Shown: piece after piece, positions 15,738-24,480 of the stretch
How the letters are laid out: each line of letters starts with the position of its first letter
Position numbering within the stretch: the stretch's first letter is position 1
From: Chloroflexota bacterium
GTDB lineage: Bacteria > Chloroflexota > Anaerolineae > Anaerolineales > Villigracilaceae
Length of the DNA: 52,282 nt
Reading direction: 5' to 3'
Assembly (NCBI GenBank): GCA_026390015.1
Contig: JAPLGS010000121.1
Span: 13,172 to 65,453 of the forward strand
The notes under the pieces: model-generated
The model's input: the letters and a program-made list of their open reading frames with translations, nothing else
What the model was told of the DNA's origin: nothing
The model's database searches: none
Program-made: the position numbers and the translations under genes

Positions 15738-17180
15738 ATGGAAACCGACCTGAGAGTTCTATCGGATAACGAAGTTACACAAGTCCATGAACGAACACTG
15801 TCCATTCTGGCGGCCACCGGTGTGCGGGTGGATACAGCGTTGGGTCGTAAGATTCTAAAAAAGGCAGGGGCGGATGTAAACGCAACCTCGAACGTTGTTC
15901 GTTTTCCGCGTGACTTGATCGAAGAATGTCTGAAGCAAGCTCCGCGCAAATTCACTTTAGGCGGTCGTCGGCCAGGTTGGGAATTCCCGATGAATGAGAA
16001 TCTCTGTTCACTGGTCGCAGATGGCGGCGCATCATTCGCAATGGACAACATAACCGGCGAACGGCGCGAGGCTAACTACGCGGACTGGCTCGAAGCCACA
16101 CACATGATAGACACTTTGGATGAAGTGGGCGTCTACTGGGCCATGGTGGACCCGGGCTTTTTTCAAAAATCCAGCGGAGATTATGTAAACTATCTGCGCC
16201 AGATGATGACCAATTTTTCAAAGCATCTGCAAGACAGCACTCATACCATTGAAGAATCGCGCTGGATGCTCGAAGTATTGGGCACCGTGTTTGGCGGAAA
16301 AGAAAACGTTCGAAAACTGAAACCATTTTCCTTTCTGATCACACCCATCTCCCCCATGGTTTTCGAGGCGGAACATACCGATGCGTATCTTGAAATGGTT
16401 GATTGGGGCATTCCCGTTGCGATCATGCCCATGCCGATGATGGGCGGAACATCGCCGGCAAGTTTGATCTCGACGATCCTGCTTGCCAATTGCGAAACGC
16501 TCGCCATGTTGTGCCTGGTACAAGCCGCCTCGCCGGGCACGCCCGTCATCTACGCCGCCTCTCCCGCGATCATGGATCCCTACACCGGCCGATTCACCGG
16601 CAGCGAAGTGGAGCATGGCTTGATGGGCGCGGCTGTAACTGAGATGGCGCGTTCATATGGATTACCCGTTGAAACATCCACTGGAAGCACGGGACATTAC
16701 CAGCCGGGTGTGCGCGCCAGCTATGAACGCTCATTAAATTGGGTGATGGCAACACTGTCGTGGCCTGACCTGTTGGTGGGGCCCGGTCAATTGGGCGGAT
16801 CCATGCTCCTCAGCCTTGAGCAACTATTGATCGATGTGGAGGTGTTCCGCCGTTCTTCACGCCTTTCTTCAGGCATCGACACACGGGTCAAAGAATGGCT
16901 CGAAGTTGACCTGGCCGCGGTCGGGCATGGTGGAAATTTTCTGAGCCGCCGCTCCACTCGCGACTCATTGCGCAACGGTGAAGTCTACATGACAGACTAC
17001 GACGCGCGAGATTCGTATGAAGCCTGGTCTGCCGCTGGCAAGCCCAGCATGATGGATGAACTAAAACCCAAAGTTCAGGAAATTCTCAAGTCACATGTTT
17101 CAATGCCACTCGCTGAAGAGATCGAGTGCGAACTTGGCAAGATAGAACAACGCGCCTACGAAGGAATCAAGGTCGCTTGA
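15738..17180 (+). CDS. MttB-superfamily methyltransferase, paralog 2
   Basis: A 480-residue paralog of the preceding gene. It shares the SILAATGVRVDTALGRKIL start block, the MPMMGGTSPASLISTILLANCE core and the GHGGNFLSRRSTRDS end motif. No TAG codon occurs in frame. The GGTSPAS motif differs from GTTAPST in paralog 1, so the two probably differ in substrate or corrinoid partner. Only a weak ribosome site (CTGGAAA) precedes the ATG. Substrate unknown; glycine betaine, proline betaine, carnitine and trimethylamine derivatives are family possibilities. Confidence 0.85.
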   Translation: METDLRVLSDNEVTQVHERTLSILAATGVRVDTALGRKILKKAGADVNATSNVVRFPRDLIEECLKQAPRKFTLGGRRPGWEFPMNENLCSLVADGGASFAMDNITGERREANYADWLEATHMIDTLDEVGVYWAMVDPGFFQKSSGDYVNYLRQMMTNFSKHLQDSTHTIEESRWMLEVLGTVFGGKENVRKLKPFSFLITPISPMVFEAEHTDAYLEMVDWGIPVAIMPMPMMGGTSPASLISTILLANCETLAMLCLVQAASPGTPVIYAASPAIMDPYTGRFTGSEVEHGLMGAAVTEMARSYGLPVETSTGSTGHYQPGVRASYERSLNWVMATLSWPDLLVGPGQLGGSMLLSLEQLLIDVEVFRRSSRLSSGIDTRVKEWLEVDLAAVGHGGNFLSRRSTRDSLRNGEVYMTDYDARDSYEAWSAAGKPSMMDELKPKVQEILKSHVSMPLAEEIECELGKIEQRAYEGIKVA

Positions 17181-17285
17181 TCAGAACCTGGCTTTCAAAA
17201 CGAATATCAAAGACGCATTAATTTCGAGCCAACCCTTTTCTCAATTGATGTGTTTTCATGAAACTCCACCAGAAGGACATCCTCC

Positions 17286-18719
17286 ATGTATTTTAAGAGC
17301 CAGGTACTAACCGATTCAGAAAAAGAACAGATCCATAATGAAACATTACAGATATTGAAGAGGACCGGCGTCAAATTTCATAGCAATAAAGCATTGAAAT
17401 TATTGGAATCAAATGGCGCGGTCGTGGATCGGGAAAAGAAAATTGCATACATTCCATCCGAAATGGTGGATCAGGCGATCAAAACTTCACCTTCATCATT
17501 TGTTTTGGGAGCGCGCAACCCAATATACGATTATCAAATCCCCTCCCCCGTCTCGCGCTTTGCCCTGGATGGTACCGGTTCCTTTGCCCAGGATTTTTAT
17601 ACCGGAGAACACCGCTACGGAACAGCAAAAGATAGCGAACTCGGCTTGCGTGTCTTTCAAAATATGGATATGGGCGTAATGGCCTGGCCGCCCGTTTCGG
17701 CGGAAGATAAACCCGCTTCTTCGCGCCCTCTGCATGAATGGGCTGCCCTGATGAAGTTTTGCTCGAAGCATGGAGAGCATGAAATCCATAACATTGGTCA
17801 GGCTCCTTTTTACGCAGAGATGCTGATTGCGATCATGGGTAGTGCGGAAGAAGTTCGTGCGCGTCACGCGTATTCATTAACCTACTGCCCCGTTTCTCCG
17901 CTCGTGCACGATGGCCCCATGATGGATGCGTATTTTGAAATGGGAAGCCTCGATGTTCCCATTATGGTTTTGCCCATGCCAGTGCCTGGCATGACCGGAC
18001 CAGCCAGCCTGTTCAGCACGATCTGTCTTGCAAACGCTGAGGCGCTTTCCTCAATTGTGGCTTTTCAACTTGCATATCCTGGTCGTCCAATGATATTTAG
18101 CAGCGCCACCGGCACCGTCGACATGCGCAATGGCACCTATCTGGGAGGCACTCCTGAAGTGGGATTAATGTCTGCCGCGCTGGTCGAGATGGGACGCTAC
18201 TACGATCTGCCCGCCTGTTCAGCAGGTTGCACAGCCGACGCACGTCAGACCGGGGCGGACGCGGTTCTCGAAAAGATCATTACCACCATTCCGCCAGTGC
18301 TGGCAGGCTCAGATATCATTGTTGGGATAGGAGTACTCGAAAGCGATCAACTGTTGGTGCTAGAACAGATCGTGGTGGACAACGAGATCGCGCATATTTG
18401 CGAACGAATTTTCCAGAGCGTAGACACCAACCCTGGCCGAACTCTCACGAACGATGTTCATGATATTGGCCCCGGCGGAAACTTTCTATCACGCAAATCA
18501 ACGCTAAAATTCGCGCGCAGCAAGGAAGTCCATTTTTCAAGCCTGCTCGACCGTCACACGCTGGAACAATGGATGCAACTAGGAAAACCGTCCATGTATA
18601 CAAATGCGCGCAAAAAAGTGGAGGAAATCCTCGCGCAGCCGATTCAAGATCCGCTTACCGATGAAGTTTCAAACAAGTTGGAAGAGATCCTCATGAGGGC
18701 AGATAAGGAACTTGCCTGA
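17286..18719 (+). CDS. MttB-superfamily methyltransferase, paralog 3
   Basis: A 477-residue third paralog with TLQILKRTGVKFHSNKALKLL, PGMTGPASLFSTICLANAEAL and GPGGNFLSRKSTLKFAR. It lacks pyrrolysine. An AAGGA site lies 10 bases before the ATG. It is closer to paralog 2 than to paralog 1 by the central GxxxPASL and C-terminal GNFLSR motifs. It ends the plus-strand block; the following 335 bases hold repeats. Confidence 0.85.
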   Translation: MYFKSQVLTDSEKEQIHNETLQILKRTGVKFHSNKALKLLESNGAVVDREKKIAYIPSEMVDQAIKTSPSSFVLGARNPIYDYQIPSPVSRFALDGTGSFAQDFYTGEHRYGTAKDSELGLRVFQNMDMGVMAWPPVSAEDKPASSRPLHEWAALMKFCSKHGEHEIHNIGQAPFYAEMLIAIMGSAEEVRARHAYSLTYCPVSPLVHDGPMMDAYFEMGSLDVPIMVLPMPVPGMTGPASLFSTICLANAEALSSIVAFQLAYPGRPMIFSSATGTVDMRNGTYLGGTPEVGLMSAALVEMGRYYDLPACSAGCTADARQTGADAVLEKIITTIPPVLAGSDIIVGIGVLESDQLLVLEQIVVDNEIAHICERIFQSVDTNPGRTLTNDVHDIGPGGNFLSRKSTLKFARSKEVHFSSLLDRHTLEQWMQLGKPSMYTNARKKVEEILAQPIQDPLTDEVSNKLEEILMRADKELA

Positions 18720-18957
18720 TTACCCTACATTCTTAAAACTTGGACGCAGATGAACGCTGAAAAAGCTGATTCTCCATTCTTCTTGATTTTGGTGGTTCTT
18801 TTGCTTAAAATCTCAGTTAATCTGCGTTTTTCGGTATCCCAAATGGAGTGAAAGGATCCCAACCAATTAACCTGAAGGTTAAGCCAGGTAACTTTCAGGT
18901 TAAGCCAGGTAACTTTCAAGTTAAACCAATTAACCCTGAAGCATCACCGACAAACTG
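18720..18957. other. Intergenic spacer with degenerate and tandem repeats
   Basis: The gap between the MttB block and the signalling operon holds no gene. From 18741 to about 18835 there are low-order inverted words (GACGCAGATGAACGC, later AATCTGCG) of the kind seen in dispersed intergenic repeats. The tandem array that follows is listed separately. Confidence 0.5.
18858..18939. repeat. 21-bp tandem repeat, array 1
   Basis: Two identical 21-bp units at 18877-18897 and 18898-18918 begin GGTTAAGCCAGG and end TAACTTTCA. A third, diverged unit follows at 18919-18939 (AGTTAAACCAATTAACC then CTGA), and a partial one precedes at 18858-18876. The period is a multiple of three, so the minus strand reads as a KVTWLNL-type heptad. 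A sister array lies at 30501-30554. Confidence 0.8.
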
Positions 18958-18960
18958 AAT

Positions 18961-18991
18961 AAAAAGACGACTTAACCAGAGTTAAACCGTC
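18961..18991 (-). terminator. Rho-independent terminator of the signalling operon
   Basis: On the minus strand GACG pairs with CGTC and GTTAA with TTAAC around a four-base loop, with two internal mismatches (18966-18991), followed by TTTTT (18961-18965). It lies 64 bases after the HD-GYP stop codon, where the operon should end. Confidence 0.6.
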
Positions 18992-19054
18992 TAAATAATC
19001 AATGAAGCGGGCAAGGAAAAGGATTAGTCTATAGTGAGCTGATCCTTGGGAATA

Positions 19055-21727
19055 TCAATCATCCAGGCGGGAAGCATGGGATGGGTCAAATCTAGTGATG
19101 TTCATAAATGCATCCACAACCTGCGGATCGAAATGCCTGCCATTCTGCTCATTGATATACCCAAGCGCTTTTTGTTTAGTCCATTTCTTACGATACACGC
19201 GGTCCGAAGTCAGCGCATCCCATACATCCACTATGGCGAAGATACGCGCGGGCAAAGGAATACGATCCCCTTTTAAAACCTGCGGATAACCCGTGCCGTC
19301 CCATTTTTCGTGATGGCAATAAGGGATATCGAGCGCATCGCTTAAGTAGGTAATTGGTGACAGCATATCAAAGGCGTGCTTGGGATGTTTGCGCATCAGC
19401 ACCCATTCATCATCTGTCAATTTTCCTTTTTTGAGCAGGATCGAATCGGGAATTCCCATCTTGCCCATGTCGTGCAGGAGCGCGCCGCGCCGAATGACGG
19501 CCAGCTGAGATTCTTCCACCTGCAAGGCGCGCGCCAGTTCCAAGGTCAGGTCTGTGACGCGCTGGGTATGTCCTTCCGTTTCGTGGTCACGCAGATCCAT
19601 CGCCCGTGACCAGCCTTCAATGGTGGTGTCATACGCAAGGCTAAGATCCAAATTTGAGCGTTCCAGGTTCTCGAAGAGTTGAGTTTTGTCTATCGTGATG
19701 GCAGCCTGTCCGGCCAGCGATTCAAGGAATTCAAGCCACTCTGCGTCGGGCGTGAAGGCGGTGCGGCGATAAACTTCGAGGACACCCTTGACCTCCCCAT
19801 TCACAGTTAAAGGCACGCACCAAAAACAAGCAAAGCCTTCTTCCTTCCAAAATCTTCCTAATTGTAGATTTTCGTGGGGCGCGATATCCTCAAATTTTAC
19901 CGACATGATCGAGCGATGTTCCTTAAAGGCGAGTCCGGCAAAGCTATTGCTCAGGTTGACGCTTTCAAGTAGTAGTGTGTGAAAACCACGACCAGCCACC
20001 AGCTCTAACAGATTTGAACCTGGTTGAAGCAGGAGCACGTCTGCGGCATCCACCCCCAGTTGAGAGATGGTTTGCGCCAATAAAATATTAAGTGTCAAAC
20101 GCAGATCGTAACTGTTGGCAATGGCTTGATCCACAATGCGCATTGACTGCAAGTGTTCAAGACGCTCGGCGGTTTGCTCATGCAATTGCATTCGTTGCAA
20201 AGCTGTGCCGGTTATTTCTGACAAAGTTGCCAAAAGGCGGAGCTCATTCTGATCAAGTTTACGTTCACTTGGCACAGAGATGATCATGACTCCCAATGTT
20301 TTCTCGGTGGTGCGGATCGGCAAACAGACTCCGCCCCAATTAACTGGCGTTAAACTGCGCGATGCGTCACGTAACTCAGGATCACTGGCAAACTCGTGCG
20401 AGGTATGGGATTCGCCGCTGACAAATACTTTGCCTGCGATCCCTTCGCTGGCCTTGAGCTGAGGTTCGGTTACCTGGGTCATCCAGCCGCGAGCAATGAT
20501 TTTGTCCAGGCTGTCTGTGGTTTTATTATATAGTTCGATGGAACCATGCGTGGTATTCAATAGCGCCAAAGCCTCATCTAGCACGATCCCCAACATTTCC
20601 TTTGGGTTGGAGGAGACACGCAGAGCCTGCGAAATACGGTCGAGCGTTTCCAACTCCGATACGCGCTGTCTTGTCTCTTCAAATAGACGGGCATTTATTA
20701 ACGCGCTTCTGGCCTGATTTGCCAGTGTGGCGATCAGGTGTTCATCAGCTTCGCTAAAAATGTCCGGTCTTTCGTCTTCAATGCTGATCACGCCGACAAT
20801 GTCTTCATCCAATTTCATCGGAATGTATAACCCGGAGCGGACACCGGGATAAGTTCCTATATAGCGCGGATCAACTCTCACGTCCCCCATTCTGACTGGC
20901 TGCCCTTGTTGAATAGCCCAATTATTCATTAAACGGGTCGTCAATGTTTGAACATGTTCCAACTTGTCCATCGGATCAGCCTGACGGATTTTTAGCAATT
21001 CCAGTTTATTATCATTTGAGCGAAAGAATAGCATCCTCGCATTTTGCCAACCCAGTTTTTCTTTCAACATTTCAAGGATCTTCTGTTCGATCTCTTTCGG
21101 ATTTAGTAATTGACTGAGCGCCAACCCGCTTTGATAGAGCATCTCAAGTTCGGTCACACGCTGATGGGTTCTTTCCTCTGCCTGCTTTCGTTCGCTGATG
21201 TCAACCATGATCACTGCAAACTGTTCTGCTTTTGGGCAATAGACCGAAATTTCAAAATGGCGGTCTGTCGCGCTGTCGTAGTTTTCAAAATATGCAGTGC
21301 GCCCGGTTAATGCCACGCTGCCATACACGTCTATCCAATTCGGCTCGATATTGGGCGATATTTCAAGCGCGGTCCTGCCGATGAGATCTACAGCGCGAAG
21401 GCCGGTCAAGCGCTCGTAATACGGATTAACCTCAAGAAAGCGATAGTCAATGGGGGTTCCGTCTTTGTCGCAGATGATCTCGTGCAGTGCGAAACCATCG
21501 ACCATACTGGTGAAGAGTTCGCGATAGCGCGCCTCACTTTCGCGCAGGTCATCATCTGCCTTTTTATGTTTTCTGCGCAGCATAGCCTGTTCGAGCTCAC
21601 GCTCCACGGCTGGGATCAAACGCGCAAAATCACCTTTTCTCAGGTAATCCTGCGCGCCGGCTTTCATCATGGCCACCGCGATATCCTCGCCCATTGTCCC
21701 TGAGACTACGATGAATGGAATATCCAA
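19055..21727 (-). CDS. PAS-GAF-GAF-GAF-HD-GYP cyclic-di-GMP phosphodiesterase (5' end disrupted)
   Basis: An 890-residue frame from a TTG at 21725-21727. It opens with the back half of a receiver (DIPFIVVSG ... KAGAQDYLRKG), then PAS at about 60-185, three GAF domains at about 205-350, 370-510 and 530-680, and HD-GYP at about 690-880. The HD-GYP site looks intact: HDMGK, HHEKWDGTGYP and RIFAIVDVWDALTSDR. Such domains hydrolyse cyclic di-GMP. The front of the receiver sits in another frame at 21706-21918, so the intact ancestor was longer by about 85 residues. Translation could restart at the TTG after the broken leader, although its ribosome site is poor. It is the last gene of the operon and would oppose the GGDEF protein encoded just before it. 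Confidence 0.8.
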   Translation of the reverse strand: MDIPFIVVSGTMGEDIAVAMMKAGAQDYLRKGDFARLIPAVERELEQAMLRRKHKKADDDLRESEARYRELFTSMVDGFALHEIICDKDGTPIDYRFLEVNPYYERLTGLRAVDLIGRTALEISPNIEPNWIDVYGSVALTGRTAYFENYDSATDRHFEISVYCPKAEQFAVIMVDISERKQAEERTHQRVTELEMLYQSGLALSQLLNPKEIEQKILEMLKEKLGWQNARMLFFRSNDNKLELLKIRQADPMDKLEHVQTLTTRLMNNWAIQQGQPVRMGDVRVDPRYIGTYPGVRSGLYIPMKLDEDIVGVISIEDERPDIFSEADEHLIATLANQARSALINARLFEETRQRVSELETLDRISQALRVSSNPKEMLGIVLDEALALLNTTHGSIELYNKTTDSLDKIIARGWMTQVTEPQLKASEGIAGKVFVSGESHTSHEFASDPELRDASRSLTPVNWGGVCLPIRTTEKTLGVMIISVPSERKLDQNELRLLATLSEITGTALQRMQLHEQTAERLEHLQSMRIVDQAIANSYDLRLTLNILLAQTISQLGVDAADVLLLQPGSNLLELVAGRGFHTLLLESVNLSNSFAGLAFKEHRSIMSVKFEDIAPHENLQLGRFWKEEGFACFWCVPLTVNGEVKGVLEVYRRTAFTPDAEWLEFLESLAGQAAITIDKTQLFENLERSNLDLSLAYDTTIEGWSRAMDLRDHETEGHTQRVTDLTLELARALQVEESQLAVIRRGALLHDMGKMGIPDSILLKKGKLTDDEWVLMRKHPKHAFDMLSPITYLSDALDIPYCHHEKWDGTGYPQVLKGDRIPLPARIFAIVDVWDALTSDRVYRKKWTKQKALGYINEQNGRHFDPQVVDAFMNITRFDPSHASRLDD

Positions 21728-21918
21728 CCCCGTATAATATCCCAGGCTTGTTTTTCCAGCGCTTTGCGCATCTGCTCCGCGGTCTCGGCTTGTTCAAAAA
21801 CAACTTGATAGCCCGCTTTTTTCAACAAGCGCACGAGAAGTTGAGCGTCGCTTTCCGCATCTTCCACGATCAAAATCGCAAGTGGGTTCGGCGTCATTCC
21901 TTTGATTTGTTCAATCAT
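21706..21918 (-). pseudogene. Front half of a receiver domain, cut off by an out-of-frame deletion
   Basis: The 70-residue frame reads ILIVEDAESDAQLLVRLLKKAGY and runs to KQAWDII, then into ten unrelated residues and a stop. In the neighbouring GGDEF protein the same AWD position is followed by the phosphoacceptor segment (ISDYSLP) and 23 residues later by DIPF. Here the DIPF codon comes only 8 bases after the AWDII codons and in another frame. If the lengths matched, about 61 bases were lost at 21731-21732, including the phosphoacceptor Asp. The start codon overlaps the end of the upstream GGDEF gene by 8 bases. A sequencing or assembly error is the main alternative. Confidence 0.75.
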
Positions 21919-24031
21919 TGTTCAACTCAGGCGATAACATGGAGGAGTTGTTTGAAGATTTTATATACTTTTTGACACGATTACGTCCATTTGACTTTGC
22001 CTGATATAAAGCCCAGTCGGCATTTCTGAGCAGATCATCAATATCTGACATTTCATCTGTAAAAGACGCTACCCCAATAGAGGCGGTAATTTTCAACTCG
22101 CCTTTGATTTTCTCGAAAGAAATATTCTCTATCGATTGACGCACCCGCTCAGCCAGAAGAAGGGCTTCCTCGAGGGATGTGTTCGGCAAAAGCACGGCGA
22201 ATTCCTCGCCGCCCATCCGCCCAAGAATATCAATTTCACGCAGGCTGGTACTCATAACCGACGCGACCTGCTGAAGTGCTAAGTCCCCGGTTTCGTGACC
22301 GAAGATATCATTTACTTTTTTAAACTCATCAAAATCCAGCATTAAGAGTGCCATGGGTTCAGCGTTTCGTTTGGCGCGTTTCACCTCGTCAGTGCTGCGT
22401 TGTATAAAAAATCTGCGGTTGAACAAGCCAGTCAGAAAATCCGTCATCGCCAGTTTTTCCAACTCTATATTCAAGATCCTTATCTTTTCTTCGACCGCTT
22501 TGCGGACAGAAATATCCTCAGTTACAGAGACGAAGTGTGTGATCCTGCCCGATGGATCGGTGATCGCTGAAATTGAAGCAAATTCCCAAAAAATATCACC
22601 ATTCTTTTTGCGGTTAAGAATTTCCCCGCGCCATTCTTTTCCCGAAATTAGGGCATGCCAGAGCTCTTCATAAACCTTGACGGATGTCAAACCGGATTTT
22701 AAGATTCTCGGATTCCTGCCGAGAACTTCCTCTGAAGTGTAACCAGTAATCGTTGTGAAATTCGTATTAACATATTCGATCTTCCCGTCCACGTCAGTGA
22801 TTATGATCGCCGACGGACTATGCGTCACTGCGCTCGAAAGTTTCCTCAATAATTCTTCCGCCTTTATACGGTCGGTGATGTCGTGGATGATGGAAAAGAG
22901 GACCTGCTTGTCTTGAAACATAATGGGGGAGGAATGTACCTCCACAATGCGTTCCTCTCCGCTGGCCAGCCTGTGTGGAAAAACAAAATAATTTTTATTT
23001 TTAGTTATTGCCTTTTGACGTTCCACCGCTACCTGCTCAGGCGGCCATGTATTTAAATCGTTGGTAGACATTGAGCATAATTTTGATTTAGGGTAGCCAT
23101 AGAATTTCTGAGCAGCTTGATTTGCATTCAAAATGGAACCTGTCTGCGATTCGATGATCAACATGATCACATCATGCCGCTCAAACATGTTGTTGAAGCG
23201 TTCATTACTCTCGATAATTGCGTTCTGGTTCAGCTTTTGCTCGGTGATATCCTGCGCGATGCCTGTCAGGAAGACCGGGTTCCCACTCTCGTCGAGAATG
23301 GCATCGCCTGATCTGGCCAATATGTTCCGAATGGATCCATCTCCGAGGATAATACGATATTCAACTTGCTTTTTGTCTGCAAATGCCTTGGCGTTTGCGG
23401 GCAGAACAATATACAGATCGTCCGGATGGATCACCTTTTTGATCACATCGCCGAGCCGACCGCTATATGAATCTTTATCAATGCCAAATATGCGATACAT
23501 TCCATCTGACCAGGTAATTTCACTGGTTCTCAGATCCCATTTCCAATTTCCCATGCGAGCGATCATCTGCGCTTCGTTTAGATCCAATACTGAAAGGCGA
23601 AATCTTCTCTCGCTTTCACGCAACTCATCATCCGCCTGTTTGCGCTGACGCCTTGACTTTGTGTTTTCAAGTTCACGTTCTATAGCGGAAACCAAACGCT
23701 CAAGATTTCCTTTCATCAAATAATCATGCGCGCCGGCTTTCAGCATCGCCACCGCGGTCTCTTCGCCAATCACGCCTGACACGATGATAAACGGAATATC
23801 CTGCTGTTTCTCCTCGAGCAATTCCAGCGCGGCTTTCCCGCTAAACTGCGGCAGGCTGTAATCTGAGATGACTACATCCCAGGCGCGTTTTTCGAGCGCG
23901 ACGCACATCTGCTCGGCGGTTTCAACCTGTTCAGAAACAACATCGTAGCCCGCCATCTTTAATAAGCGGACAATTAACTGCGTGTCGCTTTCAGAGTCTT
24001 CCACGATCAGAACAGCAAGCGAAACATTCAT
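21911..24031 (-). CDS. REC-PAS-PAS-PAS-GGDEF diguanylate cyclase
   Basis: A 706-residue response regulator. The receiver spans about 5-120, with acidic pocket ED, phosphoacceptor in ISDYSLP and Lys in YLMKG. Three PAS domains follow at about 145-270, 285-395 and 405-520 (each ends in a DITE/DITD/DISV-type PAC tail). The GGDEF domain is at about 530-695 with GGEEF as active site. An inhibitory RxxD site is present as REID, five residues before GGEEF, so feedback by cyclic di-GMP is expected. The ATG at 24029-24031 is preferred because AGAGG lies just upstream; a GTG two codons earlier is possible. It begins 8 bases after the lone receiver stop codon. Confidence 0.9.
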   Translation of the reverse strand: MNVSLAVLIVEDSESDTQLIVRLLKMAGYDVVSEQVETAEQMCVALEKRAWDVVISDYSLPQFSGKAALELLEEKQQDIPFIIVSGVIGEETAVAMLKAGAHDYLMKGNLERLVSAIERELENTKSRRQRKQADDELRESERRFRLSVLDLNEAQMIARMGNWKWDLRTSEITWSDGMYRIFGIDKDSYSGRLGDVIKKVIHPDDLYIVLPANAKAFADKKQVEYRIILGDGSIRNILARSGDAILDESGNPVFLTGIAQDITEQKLNQNAIIESNERFNNMFERHDVIMLIIESQTGSILNANQAAQKFYGYPKSKLCSMSTNDLNTWPPEQVAVERQKAITKNKNYFVFPHRLASGEERIVEVHSSPIMFQDKQVLFSIIHDITDRIKAEELLRKLSSAVTHSPSAIIITDVDGKIEYVNTNFTTITGYTSEEVLGRNPRILKSGLTSVKVYEELWHALISGKEWRGEILNRKKNGDIFWEFASISAITDPSGRITHFVSVTEDISVRKAVEEKIRILNIELEKLAMTDFLTGLFNRRFFIQRSTDEVKRAKRNAEPMALLMLDFDEFKKVNDIFGHETGDLALQQVASVMSTSLREIDILGRMGGEEFAVLLPNTSLEEALLLAERVRQSIENISFEKIKGELKITASIGVASFTDEMSDIDDLLRNADWALYQAKSNGRNRVKKYIKSSNNSSMLSPELNND

Positions 24032-24039
24032 GGTCACCT

Positions 24040-24480
24040 CTATTTAGGTGGAGCTGGCTCGTTCAATATCAGCCAGTATAAACCCAAATGTTGAACGGCT
24101 TCAGCAAATTGATTAAAGTCAACTGGCTTGCGGATGAAACTATTGGCCCCCATATCATAACTCTGCGCGATATCATCCTCTTCGCTGGATGTTGTCAAGA
24201 TGACCACTGGCAGGCGGCCAATGTGTTCATCAGCGCGGATCTGACGCAGGACTTCCAGTCCGTCCACTTTTGGAAGTTTCAGATCAAGCAGAATCAGGGC
24301 TGGTAGTTCGTTCGCACTCTGACCAGCGGGCAGGTTTCTGCAAAATAGATAATCCAGCGCCTCCTGACCATCTTCGACAACAACCAGATCGTTGGAAATT
24401 CGGCTTTTTTCAAGCGCGCGCCTCGTCAACCCCATATCACTGGGATTATCTTCGACCAACAAAATAGTTTTAGATTTCAT
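24040..24480 (-). CDS. Single-domain response regulator (Rcp1-like receiver)
   Basis: A 146-residue lone receiver. The acidic pair is at EDN (residues 10-12), the phosphoacceptor lies in LILLDLKLPKVDGLEVL, the Thr is in VVILTTSSEE and the Lys in FIRKPVDF. The long loop before the phosphoacceptor (CRNLPAGQSANELP) is usual for Rcp1-type partners of PAS/phytochrome kinases. Its ATG overlaps the stop codon of the kinase upstream by 4 bases (ATGA), so translation is coupled and that kinase is its likely phosphodonor. It has no output domain and probably acts by protein contact or as a phosphate relay. Confidence 0.9.
   Translation of the reverse strand: MKSKTILLVEDNPSDMGLTRRALEKSRISNDLVVVEDGQEALDYLFCRNLPAGQSANELPALILLDLKLPKVDGLEVLRQIRADEHIGRLPVVILTTSSEEDDIAQSYDMGANSFIRKPVDFNQFAEAVQHLGLYWLILNEPAPPK

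Noticed and set aside
15677-16616. Antisense frames under MttB paralog 2
   Set aside because: They lie wholly within conserved coding sequence.
14189-18719. Pyrrolysine in the MttB paralogs
   Set aside because: All three frames are full length without an in-frame TAG.
18725-18919. Minus-strand frame reading a heptad peptide (KVTWLNL type)
   Set aside because: The peptide pattern comes from the 21-bp DNA repeat; there is no ribosome site, and the sister array has a different flank.
18858-18939. CRISPR array
   Set aside because: Units are contiguous with no unique spacers, and no cas genes are present.
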